Part shown: positions 1 through 7,114 of the stretch, one piece after another
Layout of the letters: every line of letters starts with the position of its first letter
Position numbering within the stretch: position 1 is the stretch's first letter
Assembly: GCA_023389545.1 (NCBI GenBank)
Contig: JAEWEI010000049.1
Location: 1-7,416 of the forward strand
Reading direction: 5' to 3'
From: Actinomycetes bacterium
GTDB lineage: Bacteria > Actinomycetota > Actinomycetes > Actinomycetales > Cellulomonadaceae
DNA: 7,416 nucleotides
Notes under the pieces: model-generated
What the model was told of the DNA's origin: nothing
Database searches by the model: none
Seen by the model: only the letters and a program-made list of their open reading frames with translations
Program-made: the position numbers and the translations under genes

Positions 1-1038
1 GACCTCATCGGCATGGCCCTGTCCGCGATCGGGATCGGCGCGCTGGTGTTCGGGTTGATCGAGGGCCGCTCCGACGGCTGGTGGATCGCGATCCGGGACG
101 TCCATCTGTTCGGCGTGACGTTCCCGACGGGCGGCCCGTCCCCGGTGCCCATCGCGTTCGCCATCTCGGTGGTGACACTGGTGGGCCTGTGGTTCTTCGA
201 GGAGGAGCGCCGACGGCGCAAGGCCGCGCTGCTGATCGACATGACGCTGTTCAAGATCAGGTCGTTCGGCTTCGGCTCGCTTGTGGCCCTCATCGTCTCC
301 CTCGGAGAATTCGGCATCCTCTTCGCCCTGCCGCTCTTCGTACAGAACGCGCTCGGCTACACCCCCCTCCACTCGGGGGCCCTCACCGCCTCGCTCGCAG
401 CCGGCGCGCTGGTCGCCGGCGCGACGGCTGCGCCCATCGCCGACCGCACGAGCCCGCGGACAGTCACGCGCATCGGCATGTCGCTCGAGGTGGTCGGCAT
501 CGTCTCGCTGGGCCTGGTGGTGTCCGCACACGTCCCGGCCTGGCAGATGGTCGTGTGCCTGGTCGTGTACGGGCTGGGCATCGGACTCGCGCAGTCCCAG
601 CTCGTCAACATCATCCTGGGCCGGGTGCCCATCGAGGAGAGCGGCCAGGCGTCGGGCACCGAGGCCACGGCGCGGCGCATCGGCACGGCGCTGGGCAGCG
701 CCGTCATCGGCACCATCCTGTTCGTCGGGCTGCAGTCGGACACCGAGCAGAAGGTCGGCGAGGTCGAGGGGGTCACGTCAGAGCAGGCGTCTGAGATCGG
801 CAAGACCGTCGAGGAGACCGACGGCGTGGCCATCGACGAGATCGCGCAACAGCCAGGCGGCGAGCCGGTCGCCGAGGCGTCCCGCGAGGCGTTCGCCGAG
901 GCGCTGCGGCGCACCTCCTTCGTCGCGGGCGGCCTCGTGGCCGTGGGCCTGGCCACCACCGCGCTGCTCCCATCGGGCAGGCCGGAGGACACGACACGGC
1001 GCAAGCCCTCGGGCCCGCGCCAGCCCGCCAACCCGTGA
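1..1038 (+). CDS. MFS drug-type exporter, DHA2 (EmrB/QacA) family, 3' part
   Basis: This is the C-terminal part of a multi-pass major facilitator superfamily transporter. The frame is open from base 1, so the start and N-terminal half lie outside the window; the ATG at 13 is internal. Counting from base 1, I see about eight hydrophobic helices near residues 5-21, 49-65, 89-112, 123-144, 158-175, 181-205, 226-244 and 304-323. This fits helices 7-14 of a 14-helix DHA2 exporter. A conserved-looking segment (YGLGIGLAQSQL, then a GQASGTEATARR stretch before the helix at 226) is typical of this family. An acidic, Gln/Glu-rich loop (about 245-303) separates the last two helices, as is common in actinobacterial members. 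The tail is short and basic. Family knowledge suggests proton-driven export of drugs or lipophilic compounds; the substrate cannot be read from sequence. The stop overlaps the next gene's GTG by four bases, which suggests translational coupling. Confidence 0.9.
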   Translation, partial: DLIGMALSAIGIGALVFGLIEGRSDGWWIAIRDVHLFGVTFPTGGPSPVPIAFAISVVTLVGLWFFEEERRRRKAALLIDMTLFKIRSFGFGSLVALIVSLGEFGILFALPLFVQNALGYTPLHSGALTASLAAGALVAGATAAPIADRTSPRTVTRIGMSLEVVGIVSLGLVVSAHVPAWQMVVCLVVYGLGIGLAQSQLVNIILGRVPIEESGQASGTEATARRIGTALGSAVIGTILFVGLQSDTEQKVGEVEGVTSEQASEIGKTVEETDGVAIDEIAQQPGGEPVAEASREAFAEALRRTSFVAGGLVAVGLATTALLPSGRPEDTTRRKPSGPRQPANP

Positions 1039-1685
1039 CGCTCCTCAGCCTCACCGGCCACATCGCGGGATTCGGCGCCACCGGAGGCGCGCGGATGGTC
1101 GTCGGCCGCTGGACGAGCGGCCCGTGGGGGCGGTTCGCCGACGTCATGGTGGCCCGCCCCGACGGCCGACGGTTGCTGCTGGCGCCCAATGCCGCGGTCG
1201 CCGATCTCATCACGTCGACGTACACGTTCGACGACGTCCACATCGTCCCCGTGGTCGTGGCCACCGCGTCGCAGCGGCGCATCTGGCGGATCACCGCCGG
1301 CCCGCTCGACGCCACGATCACGATCGGCGGGCGCACGCCGCTGGGCCGGGCCCTGCGCGCCGTCCCCACGAGCCTGGGCGGCAGCCGCCCGTTCGCCGCC
1401 GCCGTCGATCCCGTCGCGAGGCTGCTCCTCCCAGGGGTCCGCACGTCCGGCAGCGCTGGGCACGGGCGGCACGAGTGGTACGCGGCCACCGATCAGCACG
1501 CCATCGTGGCCGCCCGGTCCGTGTGGGGTGACGAGGACCTCGGGGGACTCGCCGACGTGCATCCGCCCGTGGACTTCGGGTTCGGCTCCACGCCGCGCGC
1601 CCCGTCGGTCACGGCCCTGACCACCCACATCCGGACGTGCTTCGGCGCGGCAGGCGCCGCGGGACCGGGACCCGCCGGACCTTGA
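1035..1685 (+). CDS. Conserved-looking actinobacterial protein of unknown function
   Basis: A 216-residue soluble protein whose function I do not recognise. It has no signal peptide and no membrane helix. The sequence alternates short beta-like strands with Gly/Pro turns, for example around LLLAPN (residues 48-53) and HIVPVVV (residues 69-75). A Gly-rich start ([12 protein letters not shown]) and a C-terminal part containing [10 protein letters not shown] and [11 protein letters not shown] look like conserved family motifs, and the last ~15 residues are low-complexity Gly/Ala/Pro. The chosen GTG overlaps the MFS stop (GTGA) and has no Shine-Dalgarno of its own, so it would depend on coupled translation. 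An ATG at 1095 in the same frame has GGAGG seven bases upstream and would give 196 residues; I prefer 1035 because the Gly-rich N-terminus looks like part of the fold. The two-gene unit suggests a joint transcript with the exporter, but no functional link is shown. The stop codon lies just inside the aspS promoter region. Confidence 0.75.
   Translation: MTLLSLTGHIAGFGATGGARMVVGRWTSGPWGRFADVMVARPDGRRLLLAPNAAVADLITSTYTFDDVHIVPVVVATASQRRIWRITAGPLDATITIGGRTPLGRALRAVPTSLGGSRPFAAAVDPVARLLLPGVRTSGSAGHGRHEWYAATDQHAIVAARSVWGDEDLGGLADVHPPVDFGFGSTPRAPSVTALTTHIRTCFGAAGAAGPGPAGP
1083..1087 (+). promoter_or_regulatory. Shine-Dalgarno-like GGAGG for an alternative start
   Basis: GGAGG lies seven bases before the in-frame ATG at 1095, inside the unknown gene that begins at GTG 1035. 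It is the only strong ribosome binding site near this gene's 5' end, so it may mark the real start or a second, shorter product. The alternative is chance in GC-rich coding sequence. Confidence 0.3.
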
Positions 1686-1686
1686 C

Positions 1687-1692
1687 TAGGAT
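1687..1692 (+). promoter_or_regulatory. Candidate -10 box of the aspS promoter (TAGGAT)
   Basis: TAGGAT fits the actinobacterial housekeeping -10 pattern TANNNT and begins two bases after the upstream stop codon. Transcription would start near 1699, giving a leader of about 46 bases before the GTG of aspS. No good -35 hexamer is seen at the usual distance (ACCGGG at 1664-1669), which is common for actinobacterial promoters. The call rests on the hexamer and its position only. Confidence 0.5.
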
Positions 1693-1693
1693 C

Positions 1694-1720
1694 GGGGGTG
1701 CGTGGTTCCCACGCGCTTCC
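1694..1720 (+). other. Hairpin in the aspS leader
   Basis: GCGTGG (1700-1705) and CCACGC (1709-1714) form a perfect six-base-pair stem around a TTC loop. Pairing can continue outward with G-U wobbles to 1694 and 1720. It lies between the candidate -10 box and the Shine-Dalgarno sequence. If transcription starts near 1699, only the inner stem would be in the aspS mRNA; in read-through transcripts from the upstream pair the full stem could form. No U-run follows, so a classical terminator is unlikely. No T-box features are visible. Confidence 0.45.
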
Positions 1721-1731
1721 CCGCCCGTCCC

Positions 1732-1738
1732 GGAAGGA
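1732..1738 (+). promoter_or_regulatory. aspS ribosome binding site (GGAAGGA)
   Basis: A purine-rich GGAAGGA ends six bases before GTG 1745. This spacing fixes the aspS start at 1745 rather than at start codons further upstream in the same open frame. The resulting N-terminus aligns with normal AspRS proteins. Confidence 0.8.
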
Positions 1739-1744
1739 CTCTTC

Positions 1745-3520
1745 GTGCTCCGCACCCACACCGCCGGCTCGCTCCGAGCCGAGGACATCGGCTCCACCGT
1801 CACCCTCACGGGCTGGGTGGATCGGCGCCGTGATCACGGCGGGGTGGCGTTCATCGACCTGCGGGACGCCTCCGGCATCGCCCAGGTGGTCATCCGCGAC
1901 GAGGCTGTGGCCCACGGCCTGCGCAACGAGTACGTGCTCCAGGTCACCGGCCAGGTCGGCCGCCGGCCCGCGGGCAACGAGAACGCGAACCTCGCCACCG
2001 GCGAGGTAGAGGTCGTCGCCGACGAGGTCGTCGTGCTCAACGAGGCCGCGCCGCTCCCGTTCCAGGTGTCCTCCGCGCTCGACGAGACCGTCGGCGAGGA
2101 GGCGCGCCTCAAGCACCGCTACCTCGACCTGCGCCGCCCCGCGCCCGCCCACGCGATGCGCCTGCGCTCGAAGGCCAACCAGGCGGCCCGCCGCGTGCTC
2201 GACGCGCACGACTTCGTCGAGATCGAGACGCCCACCCTCACCCGGTCGACCCCTGAGGGCGCCCGCGACTTCGTGGTGCCCGCGCGGCTCGCGCCCGGCT
2301 CCTGGTACGCGCTGCCGCAGTCGCCGCAGCTGTTCAAGCAGCTGCTCATGGTGGCGGGCATGGAGCGCTACTACCAGATCGCGCGCTGCTACCGCGACGA
2401 GGACTTCCGCGCGGACCGCCAGCCGGAGTTCACCCAGCTCGACGTCGAGATGAGCTTCGTCGAGCAGGACGACGTGATCGCCCTCGGCGAGCAGATCCTC
2501 GTCGCGCTGTGGGACCTCATCGGGTACAAGATCCCGACCCCGATCCCGCGCATGACCTTCGCCGACGCGATGAACCGCTACGGCAGCGACAAGCCCGACC
2601 TGCGGTTCGGCCTCGAGCTCGTCGAGCTGACGGACTACTTCAAGGACACGCCGTTCCGCGTCTTCCAGGCGCCGTACGTCGGCGCCGTCGTCCAGCCGGG
2701 CGGCGCCTCGACGCCGCGCCGCGGGTTCGACGCGTGGCAGGAGTGGGCCAAGCAACGCGGCGCGAAGGGCCTCGCGTACGTCACGATCTCGGAGGACGGA
2801 GAGCTGGCCGGCCCCGTCGCGAAGAACCTCTCGGACGCGGAGCGCGCGGGCCTGGTCGAGGCCGTGGGCGCCAAGCCGGGCGACGCGGTCTTCTTCGCGG
2901 CAGGACGCCGCACGGACGCGCAGGCGCTGCTGGGCGCCGCGCGCCTCGAGATCGGCCGCCGTGCCGACCTGATCGACCCGGACGCCTGGGCGTTCGTGTG
3001 GATCGTCGACGCCCCGCTGTTCAAGCCGACCGGCGAGGACGACGACGTGGCCGTCGGCGAGGGCGCCTGGACTGCCGTGCACCACGCGTTCACGTCGCCC
3101 ACCCCCGAGTGGATCGACACCTTCGAGCAGGACCCGGGCGCCGCGCTGGCATACGCCTACGACATCGTCTGCAACGGGAACGAGATCGGCGGCGGCTCCA
3201 TCCGTATCCACCGGCGCGACGTGCAGGAGCGCGTGTTCCGGGTCATGGGCATCGGCGAGGAGGAGGCCCAGGAGAAGTTCGGCTTCCTGCTCGACGCGTT
3301 CCAGTTCGGCGCCCCGCCGCACGGCGGGATCGCGTTCGGCTGGGACCGCATCGTGGCGCTGCTGACCCGCTCGGAGTCCATCCGCGACGTCATCGCCTTC
3401 CCGAAGTCCGGCGGCGGCTACGACCCGCTGACGGGCGCGCCGGCCCCGATCAGCGAGGCGCAGCGCCGCGAGGCGGGCGTCGACGCGAAGCCAAAGCCGG
3501 TGGCCGCCCCGGCGGAGTGA
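1745..3520 (+). CDS. aspS: Aspartyl-tRNA synthetase, probably non-discriminating (Asp/Asn)
   Basis: This class II synthetase charges tRNA with aspartate in the cytoplasm. At 591 residues it has the normal length of bacterial AspRS. The N-terminal OB-fold anticodon-binding domain (about 1-105) includes [11 protein letters not shown] (23-33). The catalytic core follows, with the flipping-loop region [19 protein letters not shown] (192-199) and motif 2 [15 protein letters not shown] (215-229). The GAD insertion domain (about 300-420) comes next, then DAPLF (422-426), HHAFTSP (446-452), motif 3 GWDR (532-535) and the C-terminal VIAFPK (549-554). Trp in GWDR, where many bacteria have Leu, matches my recollection of other actinobacterial AspRS and is not a defect. 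His31 stands where discriminating enzymes such as E. coli AspRS have Leu30. His at this site has been linked to non-discriminating AspRS, which also charges tRNA-Asn and needs GatCAB to amidate the product; this is an inference here. The gene appears to have its own promoter and ends before a stem-loop. Confidence 0.98.
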   Translation: MLRTHTAGSLRAEDIGSTVTLTGWVDRRRDHGGVAFIDLRDASGIAQVVIRDEAVAHGLRNEYVLQVTGQVGRRPAGNENANLATGEVEVVADEVVVLNEAAPLPFQVSSALDETVGEEARLKHRYLDLRRPAPAHAMRLRSKANQAARRVLDAHDFVEIETPTLTRSTPEGARDFVVPARLAPGSWYALPQSPQLFKQLLMVAGMERYYQIARCYRDEDFRADRQPEFTQLDVEMSFVEQDDVIALGEQILVALWDLIGYKIPTPIPRMTFADAMNRYGSDKPDLRFGLELVELTDYFKDTPFRVFQAPYVGAVVQPGGASTPRRGFDAWQEWAKQRGAKGLAYVTISEDGELAGPVAKNLSDAERAGLVEAVGAKPGDAVFFAAGRRTDAQALLGAARLEIGRRADLIDPDAWAFVWIVDAPLFKPTGEDDDVAVGEGAWTAVHHAFTSPTPEWIDTFEQDPGAALAYAYDIVCNGNEIGGGSIRIHRRDVQERVFRVMGIGEEEAQEKFGFLLDAFQFGAPPHGGIAFGWDRIVALLTRSESIRDVIAFPKSGGGYDPLTGAPAPISEAQRREAGVDAKPKPVAAPAE

Positions 3521-3531
3521 CAGCCGTCGCG

Positions 3532-3578
3532 TGACATGGGGCCAGGGTGCGTGCCAGCGCATCCTGGCCCCATCGTCA
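3532..3578. terminator. Bidirectional stem-loop between convergent genes
   Basis: TGGGGCCAGG (3537-3546) and CCTGGCCCCA (3563-3572) are a perfect inverted repeat. Pairing continues inward as GTGCG/CGCAT with one G-U pair, leaving the six-base loop TGCCAG. It continues outward through A3536-T3573 and, past one bulged base (C3574), through TGAC/GTCA. The stem therefore has about 20 pairs. It begins 12 bases after the aspS stop and lies 57 bases beyond the nuclease stop on the other strand, so it can serve both genes. Neither side has a T-run, as is usual for high-GC actinobacterial terminators. The rest of the gap (3579-3634) shows nothing I can name. Confidence 0.8.
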
Positions 3579-3634
3579 TGTGCGCCCGCCTGGCGCCCCG
3601 GCGGCGCGCCTGACAGCCACAGGGGCCGCTCGTC

Positions 3635-4762
3635 CTAGAAGAGCGTGTCGGCTGTCCAGGGGTTCGGCTGGACGGCCTCCGGCGCCTGGACGGCGACGGC
3701 GGCGGCTGTGAGCGCCGGGTCATGAGGCGCTCGCTCCTCGTCGTCGCGACACGCGGGCTCCGGCCCGTCGGGCACGTCCGTCGCCGGCGCCACGGCCGCC
3801 CACGTTTCGCGCGCCGGCCGGACTCCGGGATCTGCCGCATGGCACAGCACGCGGCCCGCGTAGCCGATGAGCGAGGTGAGCTCCACCGCCGCAAGCGCTG
3901 TCGTCACCCGCCCCTGGTCCAGGGGCAGGCGCCCCGCCCCGGCGCCCTCCCAGTCCAGCCCGAGGGGGATGTCGGTGGACATCGTCATGATCTCGACGTT
4001 CTGCCAGAAGGCCTCGCGGGCCTCTGCGCCGGAGAGCTTGGCCACGACGGCCTTCCCCACCTCCGCCGCGACCCGCGCCCCGCCGTTCGTGTCGATGTCC
4101 GCGAGCGCGGCCTCGACGCTGCCGAAGGCGTTGAGCAGTTTGGTGGCGGTCTTCTCGCCGATGCCGCGCACGCCGGTGAGGTTGTCGGAGGCGTCGCCTC
4201 GCATGGCGGCGTACTGGCGGTACTGGCCGGGCTCGATGCCGATCATCGTGGTGAGGCGCTCGGGGGTAAGCACGGGGGAGGCGTCGATGCCGCCGTTGAT
4301 CACGCGCAGCACGGAGGTGCTGGTGTCGATGAGGCCGAAGGAGTCGCGGTCAGAGGTGACGACGACTGTCGACCAGCCGGCGGCTCGTGCCTGGGCGGCG
4401 GCGGACGCGACGACGTCGTCGGCTTCGAGGCCGTCGGGGACGATGACGGCGACCCCGGCGTCGCGGAGCAGGTCGGCGGTGAGCTGGAGCTGCTGGACGA
4501 GCTCGGGGGCTTTGGGGCCGCGGGTGGCCTTGTAGTGGGGGTGGGCGGCCTTGCGGGCGCTGTGGGTGTGGTCGTCGAAGCCGACGACGAGGGCGTGGGC
4601 GCCGGTGCGGTCGACGGCGCCGAGCAGTTGGGAGACGAAGCCCTTGACGGCCCACGTGGGGCGGCCGTCGCGGGTGGAGAGCTGGGTGCCGAGCAGGGCG
4701 TGGAAGGAGCGGTGGACGAGGGAGTTCCCGTCCACCGCGAGGAGGGTGCGCGTGGCTGTCAT
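3635..4762 (-). CDS. Stand-alone 5'-3' exonuclease (FEN / PolA N-terminal family)
   Basis: A 375-residue structure-specific 5' nuclease, equivalent to the N-terminal domain of DNA polymerase I without the polymerase. Such enzymes remove RNA primers and 5' flaps in replication and repair. All expected metal-binding acidic positions are visible: D11 in VDGNS, D63/D64 in GFDD, E113/D115/D116 in GLEADD, D138 and D140 in TSDRDS, and D190 and D193 in MRGDASDN. The helix-hairpin-helix motif GVRGIGEKTATKLL (197-210) follows directly. The nuclease fold covers about 1-300. The last ~70 residues are Pro/Ala/Glu-rich, look disordered and end in WTADTLF. The ATG at 4762 lies 40 bases after the MMPL stop on the same strand, with only a weak purine stretch upstream and no visible promoter, so co-transcription with MMPL is likely. 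The enzyme looks catalytically intact. Many actinobacteria carry such a protein besides full-length PolA; whether PolA is elsewhere in this genome cannot be seen. Confidence 0.93.
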   Translation of the reverse strand: MTATRTLLAVDGNSLVHRSFHALLGTQLSTRDGRPTWAVKGFVSQLLGAVDRTGAHALVVGFDDHTHSARKAAHPHYKATRGPKAPELVQQLQLTADLLRDAGVAVIVPDGLEADDVVASAAAQARAAGWSTVVVTSDRDSFGLIDTSTSVLRVINGGIDASPVLTPERLTTMIGIEPGQYRQYAAMRGDASDNLTGVRGIGEKTATKLLNAFGSVEAALADIDTNGGARVAAEVGKAVVAKLSGAEAREAFWQNVEIMTMSTDIPLGLDWEGAGAGRLPLDQGRVTTALAAVELTSLIGYAGRVLCHAADPGVRPARETWAAVAPATDVPDGPEPACRDDEERAPHDPALTAAAVAVQAPEAVQPNPWTADTLF

Positions 4763-4802
4763 GTCTCGGGCTCTGTCGGGGGTGTGCAGTGTGGTGGGGT
4801 GC

Positions 4803-7049
4803 TCAGTGGGTGAGGGAGAGCTTGTCGTACACGCGCCGCAGGAACGCGGGCGCCCACCAGTTGACGTTGCCGAGGATGGTCATGGTGGCGGGGACGAGGA
4901 GCATCCGGACGATGGTGGCGTCGATGATGACGGCGACGGCGAGGGCGAAGCCGACTTCCTTGATGACGAGCAGCTTGCCGGCGACGAAGCCGGCGAAGAC
5001 GACCACGATGATGGCGGCGGCGGACGTGATGATGCGCCCGGAGCGTTGCAGGCCGAGGCGGACGGCGTCGTCGTTGGACAGCCCCGAGTCGTGCAGCTCC
5101 TTGATGCGGGAGAGCAGGAAGACCTCGTAGTCCATAGCCAGCCCGAAGGCGAAGGCGATGACGAGGGCCACGACGTACGTCTCGATGCCTCCGGTGGACG
5201 TGAAGCCGAGGAGCCCTTCGAGGTTCCCGTCCTGGAAGGCCCAGACGAGCACGCCGAGGGAGGCGGCAAGCGACAGGGCGTTGGTGAGGAGGGCCTTGAT
5301 GGGGATGGCCACGGAGCCGGTCATGAGGAACAGCAGCACGAGCGTGGCGAAGACGACGATGCCGATGGCCCAGGGCGCGCGGTCGGCGAGCGCGTCGATG
5401 AAGTCGACCTGTCCGGCGGCCTGGCCGGTGACCCAGGTGCGGAATGGGGGGTCGAGGTCGCGGATCTCGTGGACCACCTGCTGGGACGTGCTGTCACCGG
5501 CGTCGGTGGTGTCGGGCCGCACGCCGATGACGACGTAGGAGCCCATCGGGGTGGGCGTGTCGACGGATGCGACGTCGTCGAGCTGGGCGAGCTCCTGCGC
5601 CCAGGCGGTGGCCTCGTCGAGGGAGGTCTCGGCGATGACTGTGACGGCGGCCGACGTCGCGGCGGGGTAGTCGTCGGTGAGGGTGGCGACGTAGTCGCGC
5701 TGTGTGCTGCCCATGGGCAGCAGCTGGGTGGTGGAGTTGCGGAGCTCGATGTGGGCGAGCGGGGAGGCGAGCGCGCCGAGCAGCACCACGGTGCCGAGCA
5801 CCACCCACCAGGGGTGGCGTTGGACCTTGGCGGTGAGGCGGGAGAAGAACCCCTCCTCGGATTGCACGTCGGCGGTGTGGGCGAGCAGGCGGCGGACGCC
5901 CGGGACCTTGGAGAGCAGGCCGGGGCGGACGAGCCGGCGGCCGAACAACACGAGGAGCGCGGGGACGAGGGTCAGGGCGGTGGCGACGGCGACGAGGACG
6001 ATGGCGACGCCCGCGGCGCCGAACGCGCGCAGGATGTCGGGCCGGAAGGCCAGCAGCCCCGCGATGGAGATGGCGACGGTCAGCGCGGAGAAGGCGACAG
6101 TGCGCCCGGCGGTGGCCATGGTGCGGGTCAGGGCTGTGACCACGGCGCCATCGCCCCGGCGGCGGCGTGCGCGTTCCCCGCCGTCCTCGTCGACGAGCGG
6201 GTGCAGTTCCTCGCGGAACCGGGAGACGATGAGCAGCCCGTAGTCGATGCACAGGCCGAGCCCGAGCAGCGTGACCACGTTCACGACGGACGAGTCGAGG
6301 TCCATCAGGTAGGAGAACGCGAGCAGCGCGCCGAGGCCGAAGGCGATGGAGGCGATGGCCCCGATCATCGGCATGGAGGCGGCGAGGAAGCCCCCGAAGA
6401 CCAGCACCATGATGAGCAGCGCGACGGGCAGGGCGATGGCCTCCCCGGTGGCGAGGTCCTTCTCGACCTGGCTGGTGATGGCCTCGATGATCAGGCTCGC
6501 GCCGCCGACGATGCCTGTGGCGTCCGGCGCCACGGCGTGCAGGCTCGCGGGGATCGAGTCGAGCACCTGCTCGACCTCGTCGAGGGCCGCGTCCTCGGCG
6601 GACTCGTCGAGTCCGGGCTCGAGGCCGACCACGACGAGGAACCCGTCGCCGTCCTCGGCGATGAGGGGCGCCGCAGCGGGATTGGCCACGCCGTCCGGCA
6701 GGGCGAACGGGTCGATCACCGAGGCGACGCCGTCGATCTCGACGAGCTCCTGGCGTGCGGGCGCCAGCGCGGCGGCGATCTCGGGATCAGCGGGGTCGAC
6801 CCCGCTGACCAGCAAGTTGAGCGAGGGGCCGCTGGTGTCCGCATCGGCGAGGATCTGTGCGGCCTCGGAGCTCTCCGCCCCGGGCACTGTGGGCTCGCCG
6901 GTGCTGAGGCGCTCGAAGAGGCTCTCGCCGTGCACGCCGAAGATGGCGAGGCCGAATCCGAGGGCCGTCACGACGGCCCAGACCAGGACTGTCAGTCGTG
7001 GGTGGTGGGCTACGCGGCGACCGAGACTTTCGAACACACGGGTCAGCAT
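4803..7049 (-). CDS. MMPL/RND-family membrane transporter
   Basis: A 748-residue protein with two MMPL repeats, each a helix, an extracytoplasmic domain and five more helices (12 in total). Helix 1 is near 19-38, the first outer domain about 39-200, helices 2-4 near 204-222, 228-248 and 256-275, and helices 5-6 about 318-366. The second repeat follows the HPWW segment. Paired Asp-Tyr residues, D269-Y270 in GLCIDYGLL and D640-Y641 in GLAMDYEVF, match the proton-relay pairs of mycobacterial MmpL3 in helices 4 and 10, so a proton-driven transporter is expected. Known members export lipids or act as drug or siderophore exporters; the cargo here is unknown. An Arg-rich cytoplasmic stretch (RARRRRG, 293-299) lies between helices 4 and 5. 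I chose ATG 7049 because MLTRVF before a basic HHPR segment is a typical family N-terminus. GTG 7085 would add 12 residues. Neither start has a clear Shine-Dalgarno. It is the first gene of a probable pair with the downstream nuclease. Confidence 0.93.
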   Translation of the reverse strand: MLTRVFESLGRRVAHHPRLTVLVWAVVTALGFGLAIFGVHGESLFERLSTGEPTVPGAESSEAAQILADADTSGPSLNLLVSGVDPADPEIAAALAPARQELVEIDGVASVIDPFALPDGVANPAAAPLIAEDGDGFLVVVGLEPGLDESAEDAALDEVEQVLDSIPASLHAVAPDATGIVGGASLIIEAITSQVEKDLATGEAIALPVALLIMVLVFGGFLAASMPMIGAIASIAFGLGALLAFSYLMDLDSSVVNVVTLLGLGLCIDYGLLIVSRFREELHPLVDEDGGERARRRRGDGAVVTALTRTMATAGRTVAFSALTVAISIAGLLAFRPDILRAFGAAGVAIVLVAVATALTLVPALLVLFGRRLVRPGLLSKVPGVRRLLAHTADVQSEEGFFSRLTAKVQRHPWWVVLGTVVLLGALASPLAHIELRNSTTQLLPMGSTQRDYVATLTDDYPAATSAAVTVIAETSLDEATAWAQELAQLDDVASVDTPTPMGSYVVIGVRPDTTDAGDSTSQQVVHEIRDLDPPFRTWVTGQAAGQVDFIDALADRAPWAIGIVVFATLVLLFLMTGSVAIPIKALLTNALSLAASLGVLVWAFQDGNLEGLLGFTSTGGIETYVVALVIAFAFGLAMDYEVFLLSRIKELHDSGLSNDDAVRLGLQRSGRIITSAAAIIVVVFAGFVAGKLLVIKEVGFALAVAVIIDATIVRMLLVPATMTILGNVNWWAPAFLRRVYDKLSLTH

Positions 7050-7071
7050 CGCAGCATCGAGGCGCGCGACG

Positions 7072-7100
7072 CACGTTCGGCTCACCGTGGGGCGAACGTG
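7072..7100. repeat. Perfect inverted repeat between the divergent MMPL and rarA genes
   Basis: CACGTTCG (7072-7079) and CGAACGTG (7093-7100) are exact reverse complements separated by 13 bases. The centre lies near 7086, upstream of the rarA -10 box and just ahead of the preferred MMPL ATG on the other strand. The size and placement fit a dimeric repressor site or, less likely, an RNA hairpin in the MMPL leader. It overlaps the first codons of MMPL if the longer GTG start at 7085 is used. No regulator gene is visible in the window. Confidence 0.5.
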
Positions 7101-7114
7101 TCGGCGGACGTGCG

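Noticed and set aside
281..1628. Long Arg/Ser/Pro-rich frames on both strands across the MFS and unknown genes
   Set aside because: Their composition is that of out-of-frame GC-rich DNA. The in-frame MFS helices account for the region.
1659..1675. Small GCGGG/CCCGC stem at the end of the unknown gene
   Set aside because: Five base pairs in GC-rich low-complexity coding sequence are likely by chance, and no T-run follows.
1682..1687. TTGACT as a -35 box for aspS
   Set aside because: At the usual spacing the matching -10 would be GTTCCC, which is poor. The overlapping TAGGAT is the better promoter element.
3341..3343. Trp in place of Leu in AspRS motif 3 (GWDR)
   Set aside because: It first looked like a damaged motif, but I recall the same residue in other actinobacterial AspRS proteins, and the arginine that contacts ATP is intact.
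1493..3562. Open frame of 689 codons on the - strand opposite aspS
   Set aside because: It is the reverse shadow of aspS, rich in Arg/Asp/Leu/Val, with no recognisable domain and no ribosome binding site.
7028..7043. LexA-like half-site TCGAACAC near the MMPL start
   Set aside because: Only the left half fits the actinobacterial LexA pattern; the right half (ACGGGTCA) does not. It lies inside the MMPL coding sequence.
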